From Phycisphaerae bacterium (GTDB lineage Bacteria; Planctomycetota; Phycisphaerae; UBA1845; Fen-1342): DNA of 43,355 bases. Positions 25,388-32,936 of this stretch are shown here, in pieces. Location of the stretch: the NCBI GenBank assembly GCA_030612705.1, contig JAUWNI010000022.1, positions 1-43,355 on the forward strand, written 5' to 3'. The notes beneath the pieces were generated by a model that was not told where the DNA came from, did not search any database, and was given only the letters and a program-made list of their open reading frames with translations. A program made the position numbers and the translations under genes. The stretch's first letter is position 1. Each line of letters opens with the position of its first letter.

Positions 25388-25887
25388 ACGACGAGAAGTT
25401 TCAGGAACTGTTGGCGGATTACCTCGCCGGTGAGCTCGACGAGCAGCAAGCGGCGGCGTTCCGGGCTGAGCTGGAGTCCAATGAGCAGCGCCGCCGGCTT
25501 GCCCACCAGCTCCAGGCCGCCGCCGCCGCGCTGGAAGCGAACGTGCTGTCGGACGAGGAAGCGCAACGCCGCGCCGAACCGCTGAGCTTGCAGGACATAG
25601 CGACGCGCGGCGTCGGCGGCGCGCCGGAGCACGCCTCGCGCCCGATCCCGTTCAGATACCACCGTCTCAGAGCCGTGTTGCGCTACGCGGCGGTGATCGT
25701 GTTGGCTTTCGGCGCGGGCTTCATGGCGCGCGGCTGGCGGTCGGATACGCGAGAACCGCCGCCGACGCCGGTCGTCAGCTCGCCGTCGATCAACGAGCGC
25801 TATGTCGCAGGTTACCAGCGGGTGGCCCAGGCCTTCCCGCAGTCATCCTCGTTTGCACGCTCGCTCCTGGTGTTGGCGGGCCGTTGA
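25384..25887 (+). CDS. Membrane-anchored anti-sigma factor
   Basis: 167 residues. The N-terminal MNDEKFQELLADYLAGELDE is the short anti-sigma-like helix region (no HxxxCxxC zinc motif seen), followed by a charged helix, a transmembrane segment (VLRYAAVIVLAFGAGFMARG, about 98-117) and a short external tail rich in Pro/Ser. It starts at the ATG that overlaps the sigma stop codon, the standard layout for an ECF sigma and its regulator: it would hold the sigma at the membrane until released. Confidence 0.85.
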   Translation: MNDEKFQELLADYLAGELDEQQAAAFRAELESNEQRRRLAHQLQAAAAALEANVLSDEEAQRRAEPLSLQDIATRGVGGAPEHASRPIPFRYHRLRAVLRYAAVIVLAFGAGFMARGWRSDTREPPPTPVVSSPSINERYVAGYQRVAQAFPQSSSFARSLLVLAGR

Positions 25888-25906
25888 TTCGCGGGCAGCG
25901 CCGGTG

Positions 25907-26851
25907 CTATGGTTGTTCCGTGACAGCGCGCTCGAACAGCCGAAGGATCTTCCCCTGCACGCCGTCAACGTCCTCGGCGACCGTTTCCAGGTGTCCGCTT
26001 TTGGGCACTAGCACGAACTCCTTCGGCTCGGCGGCGGCGGCGAATAATTCGCGCCCCAGTTCGGAAAAGCAGATTTCGTCTTCAGTTGACGCGATGACCA
26101 GTAGTGGCCTGGGCGCGATGCGTGTGACGTAGTTGATCGGATCGTAATCGTTCGACAGTCCCGCCGCCGCGATCAGATCGCAGGGCCACTTGAAAAACAG
26201 CATCTTTTGCAGATGCCGCGAGCCGATCCGCCGATAGCTGCTGAACGTCGAATCCAGCACGACCGCACGGATTTCCTCGCGCTCAGCCGCGACCACGGTC
26301 GCGACGGCCCCGCCGAGTGATTGCCCGAAAGCAAGGATGCGTTGCGGGTCCACGTCGCCGCGCGACAGGACGTAATCGAGCGCGGCATGTCCGTCGCGGA
26401 TCGTTCCGGCGCGGGTAACCTTGCCCTCCGACTTGCCATAGCCGCGATAGTCAAAGACGAGTACGTTGTACCCTTCCCAAACCAGCCAGCACGAAAGCGA
26501 GAAATGCGCCGTCACGTTTCCGGCGTTCCCGTGGAAATGAATTACCGTGCCCTTGGCTTTGCCGGTTGCCGGGAAGAACCACCCCGACAGCTTCACACCG
26601 TCGGAAGTCTCGAATGTGACATCTTCATATTCCAGCGATAATTCTTCCGGCGTGTAGTAAATCGTCTTGGAAGGATAGTAGAACAGGCTGTCAAAACCCA
26701 CGATGAACATCCCCATGATAAACAGCAGCACGCCGATCCGCACCAGCCACTTGATCTTTACAAATAGCCGAGTCTTCCGCCGCTTGGGAACGTTACCACG
26801 GTCCCGCTTGGTCCCGATCGGATTCTCGTCGGCGGCGTCTGGCATGTGCAT
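25907..26851 (-). CDS. Membrane-anchored alpha/beta hydrolase
   Basis: 314 residues from ATG 26851 (an ATG at 26845 is equally possible). After a basic N-terminus (KRRKTRLFVKIKW) comes a helix (LVRIGVLLFIMGMFIVGF), then the Bem46/YqkD-like hydrolase core: HFHGNAGN oxyanion region, DYRGYGKSEG, nucleophile GQSLGG (Ser about 178), acid in IASTEDE (about 260) and His in KSGHLE (about 288), so the triad is complete. Substrate unknown, probably an ester or lipid. The longer frame to 27229 is made of the family C and A repeats and is not coding. Confidence 0.9.
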   Translation of the reverse strand: MHMPDAADENPIGTKRDRGNVPKRRKTRLFVKIKWLVRIGVLLFIMGMFIVGFDSLFYYPSKTIYYTPEELSLEYEDVTFETSDGVKLSGWFFPATGKAKGTVIHFHGNAGNVTAHFSLSCWLVWEGYNVLVFDYRGYGKSEGKVTRAGTIRDGHAALDYVLSRGDVDPQRILAFGQSLGGAVATVVAAEREEIRAVVLDSTFSSYRRIGSRHLQKMLFFKWPCDLIAAAGLSNDYDPINYVTRIAPRPLLVIASTEDEICFSELGRELFAAAAEPKEFVLVPKSGHLETVAEDVDGVQGKILRLFERAVTEQP

Positions 26852-26905
26852 AGTGTAACGTCTCGGGCCAACAAGCTGGATTAGTGTTCCACCCCCGGGG
26901 GCGTA

Positions 26906-27115
26906 CGGTGTGACCATATTTGGTGACGACCGGGGTGGCACGGTCTGGCGTCGCGTTGGTTGGCTCGTGACAGGCGGAAAACGTCGCCGCGACGACAGGC
27001 CGTGGCTACTCGGCCGCGACGTTACGCCCCTGTTGCAAACCACGGCCTGTCCTCGCCGAGACGGGATTTCCACAAACGCGGACTGGTTCGGGCGAGGACA
27101 GACCGTGCCACCCCG
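26906..27115. repeat. Family C double-hairpin repeat, copy 2 (inverted relative to copy 1)
   Basis: CGGTGTGACCATATTTGGTG to CAGACCGTGCCACCCCG. The reverse complement matches 21427-21637 nearly base for base, including the flanking AAATATGGTCA, so the unit is about 210 bases. Compared with copy 1, several differences fall in paired positions and pairing is mostly kept. Confidence 0.9.
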
Positions 27116-27119
27116 AAAC

Positions 27120-27207
27120 GTAGTGTCCGTCCCCCGTGGCGGACGTAGAATATGGGAATCTTTCGTCACCCGACGTACGGCCTGCGAGGCGCGGGCCGCT
27201 ACATGAC
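27120..27207. repeat. Palindromic element, family A
   Basis: GTAGTGTCCGTCCCCCGTGG ... GCGAGGCGCGGGCCGCTACATGACTT. The right end GCTACATGACTT matches the inner right end of the 37687 copy; outer CAGTCCGCC arms are lost. Confidence 0.75.
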
Positions 27208-27271
27208 TTCCGCGGCGGAATGCCATCAATCAGATCGTCCCTCCGGGACGCTTACAAAGTGAGAAGTGTCG

Positions 27272-29122
27272 ATGCCACCAAAAACGGAATGTACCCGATC
27301 TCTCGTGCAAACATGTCCTGCTCGGAACTACGCCGCTCTGCTTGCGGCCGCGGCGGTCTTGGCGATCGCCGGTTGCCATCGGACGACCTCGTCTCTGGAG
27401 CTTGCCGGGGGGTCGGCCCTGGCCGATCGGCCTCTCTATACCTTCACCGAGCGGGAACTTGACGGATACCTGTCCACGCTGCGCCGGGCTTATCCCGAAC
27501 CGACCGCCCGCGTGATCGCGTTGGGTCGTCGGAACATCGGCCAACCTTACGAGATATTCCTACTCGGCGAGTTTCCCTTCGAGTTGCACGATCCCGATCC
27601 CATCTACTGCCTCGAGCGGAGCGACTGCCTGACGTTCTGCGAACACACCTACGCGATGGCCCTGGGCACGGATTGGTGGAGTTTCCTGCGAATCCTTCAA
27701 CGGCTGCGATACCGCGACGGCGTGATCGGAATGCTCACCCGCAACCATTACACTCTGGCCGACTGGAATCACAACAACGACTTCCTGTTCACAGACATCA
27801 CGGACATGCTCGGCGATCGACAGGCGGCCGTGCCACTCCGTCAGACCTGCCGACGGGCCCGCTTCTTCAGCCGTTTCGGCATCGGCCAAGACATCCCCGA
27901 CGAGCCGATCCTCGATACATACATTCCCAAGGACAGGCTGCCGTCGGTGTTGGATGAGCTGCGCGACGCCGACTTCGTCAACATCATTCGCGGCGACGAC
28001 GAGACGCAATGGTGCGGCCATACCGGTATGATCGCCATCGGCCCCGACGGCACGGCCAACTTCCTGCACTCGGCCAGACCGGCCGTGCGGGAGCAGCCGC
28101 TGCTAGGGTATGTGGAAAAAGATCGGCGTTGCCTGGGCGTCAAGATCCTGCGACCGCGAGCCGACGCCGAGAGAATCATGCGGCAAGTGCTGACCAGCTC
28201 GTCGCGGGCGACCGAAGTGAGCGAAGCCGCACTCCGCCGGGCTCTGGAGTGGCGCTGGGAGGCGGCCCCGGCCTCTGCCAAACCCATGGACTTGGATTGG
28301 CTGCGAGCGACACACGTGCAATCGTATCGCCTGAATTACGACACGCCGATCGACCCGGTGTTGCAAGCCGACCTCGAAGAAATCGACGCTCGGCTCGGCG
28401 AGCGTTTGGACATACCCGAGTCCGAGCGGGCTATCGGCGTGTTGGACCTGACCGACCTGCGCCTGGCCCTGATTCAGCCGGATCGGATGTTCTACGGGGC
28501 CAGCGTCCCCAAGATTTGCATCCTGGCAGCCTGGTTCGACAACCATCCGCGCGCGCCTGACGAACTGTCACCCGAGGTCGAGCTCGATCTAGGCCGGATG
28601 ATCAAGCGTTCCGACAACGCCCTGGCGACCAAGTACGGACAACAAGTCGGACTCGAAAAGCTTCAGGAATTCGTGCAGTCCAAACGCTACCGCTTCTACG
28701 ACGAGCAGCACGGCGGCGGGCTGTGGGCCGGCAAGTATTACGGCATCGATCAACCACGCATCGGCGATCCATTGCACGACTTCTCCCACGGAGCGACCGT
28801 GCGGCAATGCCTGCGTTTTTATCTCATGCTGGAGCAGGGTTGCCTGGTCAGCGCCCCAGCCTGCACAAAAATGCGCGAGATTTTCGCCTCGCCGCAATTG
28901 GAACACTTGAATACGAAGTTCGTCGCCGGACTTGATGGGCGTGAGCTGACGCTGATCCGCAAGAGCGGCACCTGGGAGGACTGGCACCTGGACACGGCCC
29001 GCATCGAGCACGGCGGCCGGGTTTATCTCTTGGCCGCGATGACACACCATCCACGAGGCGAGGAGTATCTGACAGACATTGCCCGAGAGGTTGACGAGCT
29101 ACTCTGCGAGAGCCTTGACTAA
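27272..29122 (+). CDS. DUF1460 (NlpC-like amidase) - class A beta-lactamase-type serine hydrolase fusion lipoprotein
   Basis: 616 residues from ATG 27272 (a GTG two codons earlier is possible). A lipobox (LAIAGC) places it at the envelope. The N-terminal half is DUF1460: catalytic Cys in ERSDCLTFCEHTYAMA (about 119) and His in WCGHTGMIAIG (about 248), the fold used by enzymes that cut stem peptides or amides of peptidoglycan. The C-terminal half has beta-lactamase/PBP motifs in order: SxxK in YGASVPKICIL (about 411-414), SDN in KRSDNALATKYG (about 448), and KSGT (about 564), all intact. It could be a D,D-peptidase/esterase acting on muropeptides, or a true beta-lactamase. The fusion joins two cell-wall activities; the SpoIID, LysA, glycosidase and NlpC/P60 genes nearby support a role in wall turnover (inference). 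Confidence 0.88.
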   Translation: MPPKTECTRSLVQTCPARNYAALLAAAAVLAIAGCHRTTSSLELAGGSALADRPLYTFTERELDGYLSTLRRAYPEPTARVIALGRRNIGQPYEIFLLGEFPFELHDPDPIYCLERSDCLTFCEHTYAMALGTDWWSFLRILQRLRYRDGVIGMLTRNHYTLADWNHNNDFLFTDITDMLGDRQAAVPLRQTCRRARFFSRFGIGQDIPDEPILDTYIPKDRLPSVLDELRDADFVNIIRGDDETQWCGHTGMIAIGPDGTANFLHSARPAVREQPLLGYVEKDRRCLGVKILRPRADAERIMRQVLTSSSRATEVSEAALRRALEWRWEAAPASAKPMDLDWLRATHVQSYRLNYDTPIDPVLQADLEEIDARLGERLDIPESERAIGVLDLTDLRLALIQPDRMFYGASVPKICILAAWFDNHPRAPDELSPEVELDLGRMIKRSDNALATKYGQQVGLEKLQEFVQSKRYRFYDEQHGGGLWAGKYYGIDQPRIGDPLHDFSHGATVRQCLRFYLMLEQGCLVSAPACTKMREIFASPQLEHLNTKFVAGLDGRELTLIRKSGTWEDWHLDTARIEHGGRVYLLAAMTHHPRGEEYLTDIAREVDELLCESLD

Positions 29123-29730
29123 GTTGGCGGCAGATACGGCTCCAACTGCTCGGCAAAGAGCGCGTAGCCGTCGTCGTTGAGGTGCAAACCGTCGGTGGTC
29201 AACTCGCCGCGCAGCAGGCCGGCTTCGTTTACAACCTCGCGGTGAAAGTCCATGTGCCGACAGCCGTGGCAGTCGGCGGTTCGTGCGATATGCGGGTTGA
29301 GTTGCCGGATTAGCGGGTTCAGTTCGGCGAATCGGCCGGTAGTGGGCAGCTCGTTCACGATCAGCACGGGCACGTCGGGCACACCCGCGCGAATCTTCGC
29401 AATCACCCGTGTATATGCGTCGATAATGGCGTTTAATGATGGCTCGCCGGTACGCCACAACTCGCCCAGGTCGTTGACGCCGTTGTTGAAGAGGATGAAA
29501 GCTGGTTGGCATTGAAAGACGGAAATATCCAGGCGGTGCAGAATGCCGCGGTTGCCGATGCCGAGCCGGTCGGAGGCGATGCCGCGATTAACGATTCGCC
29601 GACCGGGCAGGAAGCGGGTCGTGTCGAACCACTCCAAGTGTGATGAGCCGAGCAAGACGATCCCGCCGGGTTCGACGTTCTCCGTCTCAAAGGATCGCAG
29701 GCGGTCGTAGTAGTGTTGTTTAGCGTCCAT
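29119..29730 (-). CDS. SGNH/GDSL-type hydrolase
   Basis: 203 residues with the four SGNH blocks: Ser in VLLGSSHLEWF (about 29-31, GSSH form), Gly near IVNRGIASDR, Asn in FNNGVNDLGE (about 87-92), and the DGLHLN motif (about 182-187) giving Asp and His. Such enzymes remove acyl groups from sugars, lipids or peptidoglycan. No signal peptide is visible, so it may be cytoplasmic. It is convergent with the DUF1460 fusion gene, overlapping its stop by four bases, and has no clear ribosome site. Confidence 0.88.
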   Translation of the reverse strand: MDAKQHYYDRLRSFETENVEPGGIVLLGSSHLEWFDTTRFLPGRRIVNRGIASDRLGIGNRGILHRLDISVFQCQPAFILFNNGVNDLGELWRTGEPSLNAIIDAYTRVIAKIRAGVPDVPVLIVNELPTTGRFAELNPLIRQLNPHIARTADCHGCRHMDFHREVVNEAGLLRGELTTDGLHLNDDGYALFAEQLEPYLPPT

Positions 29731-29754
29731 TAGAGGTTGTTAAGTTCGCGTTTT

Positions 29755-31191
29755 TTATTGATAAACGTTCGCCAATCGCGATTCGGGGTAATAGTGTTTG
29801 CAAATATGCTTGAAGTCGATACCCGACAGGGTCATGCCTAGTGCGCCGATCTGGCACATTCCGACGCCGTGGCCCCAGCCGGCGCCGTGGAGCGTGACGG
29901 CGGTGAGTTGACCGTGGCAATCGCGTTTCACGTGAAACACGATTGCGCTGCTGTAGAGAAACTTGCGGTGCAGGACCTGGCGGATGCGGTACTCGCTGTC
30001 GAGTCGCGCGCGGACGATTTTGCCGCCGGCGTCTTCCCATTCGAGATCGACCGCGCGCGCGCGGCCGCTTACGCCGCGCGCTGTCACCCGCAGGTTGCGC
30101 AGGGTCGCCAGTTGGCGCGCTTCGGCGAGTTTTTGGCGCAATAGCATCTCCAGTTCGTCTCGTTGGTAATGCACGGTCCAGCGGAAATAATCGTCGGCTT
30201 CATCGACGCGGCCGAGGTAGCGTTCGATCGCGCTTGCCGGCACGACGTTGGGGCTGCAATAGATACGCGTGGTTCTCAGCCAATCGCCGTCGAGATATTC
30301 GTCGAGGTTTTTTTCGGTGATCGGGAAGAACCGCCGCTCGTCGGCGTCTGTCGGTGCGTCGATGATTGACGTAAGGCCGGGCTTGTCCATGCCCCAGACC
30401 GCTCGCGGCGTTTCGGAGATCCCGCCGCAACATTTCGCGTAGTTCGCATCGAGGACGTTGTCGGCGGGATCGAGCAGCACGAGGCCGCGCGTGGAGCGGA
30501 CGGCGTCGATCGCCGTGTCGTTGAGGTCGGCGGTGCCTTGGTAGCGTTGGCAGCAATCGTCGTTGCAGCGGTCGAAAGGGTCGGCGTCGTGTTTGGATTC
30601 GGACATCGCCAGAAGCCAGGAACGCGCGACGATGCACTGCGCCTTGAGCAGATCGACCGGGCACGTGCCGCTCATCTCCGCGGTGATGACTCCGGCGAGG
30701 TAATCCTCGAGCGGCAGCACGTTGACCAGCACCACGCCGCGGTTGCCCGGCAGCAACTCGATTGTGCCGGTCAGGGTCTGGTCGATGATTTTTTGCCAAT
30801 GGAAGCCGCGACCGGTGGGCACGTCATGGACCAGCACACCCTCGTTTGGCTTTGCGGTATCGAGTTGGTGAGTGGGCGCGGTGCGCGACAAACGCAGTGA
30901 TTTGAGTGTTATTGCGGGGTTGTCGTCGATGCCGACCATCAGCGCGTTTTTAGCGTGGCGGATGTGCAGCGTTGTGTGTGGTTTCGTGACAAAGGGGGCC
31001 GGCACCTCGCTCGGCTCGGCGCCGGTCCCCTTTTTCACTGAGCCTTCGATAGTGTAGTGCTGATCAGGCAGGCGGAGATGAACGGCGTTCATCGCGTCCT
31101 GGTCGAGAATGATGCCTACGCGGAGCGAGGGTTCGATGCCGGCGTCGCGCGTCCACTCCCTGATATTCACGTTGCCGCGTGCTACGTTCAT
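29755..31191 (-). CDS. SpoIID/LytB-domain protein
   Basis: 478 residues from ATG 31191, with GGAG eight bases upstream. It has the SpoIID fold: LEDYLAGVITAEMSGTCPVD (catalytic Glu region, as in SpoIID lytic transglycosylases), LKAQCIVARSWLLAM, CCQRYQGTADLNDTAIDAV, GLVLLD, YAKCCGGISE, and near the C-terminus HGAGWGHGVGMCQIGALGM. Known SpoIID cleaves glycan strands lacking stem peptides. No signal peptide is visible from this start. At 30989-31036 the coding sequence contains a copy of intergenic repeat family E, read as KKGTGAEPSEVPAPF in a loop of the N-terminal domain. The longer frame to 31410 runs through a family B repeat (RSASEGL) and is rejected. Confidence 0.88.
   Translation of the reverse strand: MNVARGNVNIREWTRDAGIEPSLRVGIILDQDAMNAVHLRLPDQHYTIEGSVKKGTGAEPSEVPAPFVTKPHTTLHIRHAKNALMVGIDDNPAITLKSLRLSRTAPTHQLDTAKPNEGVLVHDVPTGRGFHWQKIIDQTLTGTIELLPGNRGVVLVNVLPLEDYLAGVITAEMSGTCPVDLLKAQCIVARSWLLAMSESKHDADPFDRCNDDCCQRYQGTADLNDTAIDAVRSTRGLVLLDPADNVLDANYAKCCGGISETPRAVWGMDKPGLTSIIDAPTDADERRFFPITEKNLDEYLDGDWLRTTRIYCSPNVVPASAIERYLGRVDEADDYFRWTVHYQRDELEMLLRQKLAEARQLATLRNLRVTARGVSGRARAVDLEWEDAGGKIVRARLDSEYRIRQVLHRKFLYSSAIVFHVKRDCHGQLTAVTLHGAGWGHGVGMCQIGALGMTLSGIDFKHICKHYYPESRLANVYQ
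30989..31036. repeat. Family E hairpin repeat inside the SpoIID gene
   Basis: On the minus strand AAAAAGGGGACCGGCGCCGAG, loop, CGAGGTGCCGGCCCCCTTTG. It matches the intergenic hairpin at 22027-22074 (AAAAAGAGGACTGGCTCCG ... GAGGTGCCCGTCCCCCTTT) except for a few changes and a short indel. Here it stays in frame and encodes a linker. Confidence 0.75.
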
Positions 31192-31655
31192 GGATCGCTC
31201 CGTTTTTCCGTGATGGTGAGGGCCGTCGCCTTGGCCCCGTGGATCGTACAGCGGGAGTGTGGAAACGGGCAATTGCCGCGCCATGTAGAGCAGCGCGTTC
31301 CTGCGCTGACGTTCCGGGCCTGGGACGGCCCGGATTGGGGGTTTCTCAGCCTGGAGTGCAAGGCCCTCGCTGGCGCTTCGGGTTCTGTTTGTTGCCGCCG
31401 ATTCTGTCATACATCCCAGATTGGGGGGTTAAGTAAATTATTCTTGAAGCCGAGCCTATTAAGTGGTAGGCTATTTAAGAGAAGAAGGTGTGCATAGAGG
31501 TCGGGCGTCGGAGTTACCGTGCTGCGGAGTTGCTGGGCGGCGTCGGTTCGTGTTTCGGCGGCGTGTCGGCCACAACCGTGTGCCCGAGGACATGTGCCGC
31601 ACCGCAGACAAGTCGATGCCCTGCATTGGCGCTACCAAGAGACGGGAGCGAGACG
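31192..31655. other. Divergent intergenic region
   Basis: 464 bases between the SpoIID gene (minus) and the prepilin-like gene (plus). It contains a single family B arm (AAGGCCCTCGCTGGCGCTTC, about 31360) and an AT-rich tract with the small hairpin AGCCTA...TAGGCT at 31453-31472, a likely promoter area. No gene seen. Confidence 0.5.
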
Positions 31656-32711
31656 ATGCGAAACAACCTACGATACTCCAAAGCCGCGTTTACTCTGATC
31701 GAGTTGTTGGTGGTGGTTGCGATCATCGCGATGTTGATCGCGATATTACTGCCCTCGCTCAGTCGCGCCCGCGAGCAAACCAAGTCGGTGATATGTCTGT
31801 CCAACTTGAGGACGCTGGGGCAGGGCGTGGTAACCTTCACCAGTGAAGAATCCGACCGTCTACCCGGGCCGGTTCATCCCGCGCTCTACCGCAACCAGGG
31901 GGTCAACGCGCTAATGGACAGCCCGTACGGAACGATGTCATATCAGACCGCCAAAGCTCAGCAGCGGCGTTTTCTGACATACAAGTTGAAGCGGATTTTT
32001 CATGACAGCGATAGCGAGGCGGGCAGCATCACCGACGACGTCTGTACGTGTCCGACACTGGAGTACGTGAATCCCGATGAGAACTTCGCCGAGTTTCACC
32101 GGATCACGGGCAGGACGGCATATCCGACGCACTACGTGGTCAACAACATCGAGCTAAATGGTAACGAGAGTCCCGACACCGACGGGTCGTCCGGTAGCCA
32201 GGGGGCGGTATTCAACCGACGAGTGACAAACCCACCGAACTATTTCGGATTCAGTCCCTGGCCGGGAGCGCCTGACGAAATACAAACCCTGGCGGCGCTA
32301 TATAAGCCGCAGTCGCTAAGCAAGATTGAACGGCCATCCGAGGAGTGGATGATCGCCGACGCGTGGTATCGTATGCGCACGAACGCGGGCCGCGACGAGT
32401 TTCAGCAGGAGGGTCCCTATCAATGGGATTGGACCGGAGAAGCTCTGCCGCCCTTCGCTCCCCATTTCGGCCCGAAAGAATATGTCTTTGAGAACAGCGC
32501 GGAGCGCGATAGTCAAGCTTCGCGAATCCGCAGCGGGAAGAATGATGGCGAGACGAACACCGTCTTCTTCGACGGACACGCAGAACCGGTGCGGTCCAAG
32601 ACCTTTACAGTCGGTGCATGGGAGTTGCTTTACGGTTATCCCGGCACGGTCAACCCGGCGAGAATAGTCCCGGGCGAGGGTGACGCTGTTTGGAGCGGGG
32701 TTTGGAAATAG
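31656..32711 (+). CDS. Prepilin-type N-terminal cleavage/methylation domain protein (pseudopilin-like)
   Basis: 351 residues from ATG 31656 with GGGAG upstream. The N-terminus is the type IV prepilin signal: KAAFTLIELLVVVAIIAMLI, with cleavage expected before Phe and the conserved Glu five residues later, then PSLSRAREQTKSVICLSNLR. The C-terminal part has the NTVFFDGHAEPVRSKTF motif typical of the large planctomycete family of such proteins (H-x-DG type). They are thought to be exported through a type II/IV-pilus-like machine, and their role is unknown. Its leader is AT-rich, it is followed by a good terminator hairpin, and it is probably transcribed alone. Confidence 0.92.
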   Translation: MRNNLRYSKAAFTLIELLVVVAIIAMLIAILLPSLSRAREQTKSVICLSNLRTLGQGVVTFTSEESDRLPGPVHPALYRNQGVNALMDSPYGTMSYQTAKAQQRRFLTYKLKRIFHDSDSEAGSITDDVCTCPTLEYVNPDENFAEFHRITGRTAYPTHYVVNNIELNGNESPDTDGSSGSQGAVFNRRVTNPPNYFGFSPWPGAPDEIQTLAALYKPQSLSKIERPSEEWMIADAWYRMRTNAGRDEFQQEGPYQWDWTGEALPPFAPHFGPKEYVFENSAERDSQASRIRSGKNDGETNTVFFDGHAEPVRSKTFTVGAWELLYGYPGTVNPARIVPGEGDAVWSGVWK

Positions 32712-32749
32712 GCCGACACGCAACGGCAAGCTGATCAACTGATATTGAG

Positions 32750-32781
32750 CACCCCGGCGCTTTGGCGACCGGGGTGTTTGT
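32750..32781 (+). terminator. Rho-independent-like terminator after the prepilin-like gene
   Basis: CACCCCGG, 11-base loop, CCGGGGTG, followed by TTTGT. An eight-base perfect GC-rich stem 38 bases after the stop codon, with only a short T run. Confidence 0.6.
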
Positions 32782-32826
32782 ACGATTGCCGGGTGCGTGA
32801 CAGTTGAGGCGGGCTTCGGGGGCGGA

Positions 32827-32909
32827 TGTAGCGTCCACCCCCCGTGGCGGACGTCGAGAACCGGGAACCGTTCGTCGTTTTACGGCCGCCACGGGGGGCG
32901 GCCGCTACA
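32827..32909. repeat. Palindromic element, family A
   Basis: TGTAGCGTCCACCCCCCGTG ... CCACGGGGGGCGGCCGCTAC. It lies 27 bases before the stop codon (32937) of the convergent oxidase gene. Confidence 0.8.
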
Positions 32910-32936
32910 TTTCCAGGCCAACCCCCTCCCCGCCAT

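Larger units (their letters stand above)
26852..27271. other. Repeat-filled intergenic region with family C copy 2
   Basis: A 420-base gap: family C repeat (26906-27115), a family A element (27120-27207) and a short leader before the DUF1460-beta-lactamase start. No gene is supported on either strand. Confidence 0.7.

Noticed and set aside
26852-27229. N-terminal extension of the alpha/beta hydrolase
   Set aside because: Made of family C and A repeats; the membrane anchor starts after 26851.
31192-31410. N-terminal extension of the SpoIID protein
   Set aside because: Contains the repeat-derived string RSASEGL; ATG 31191 has a good ribosome site.
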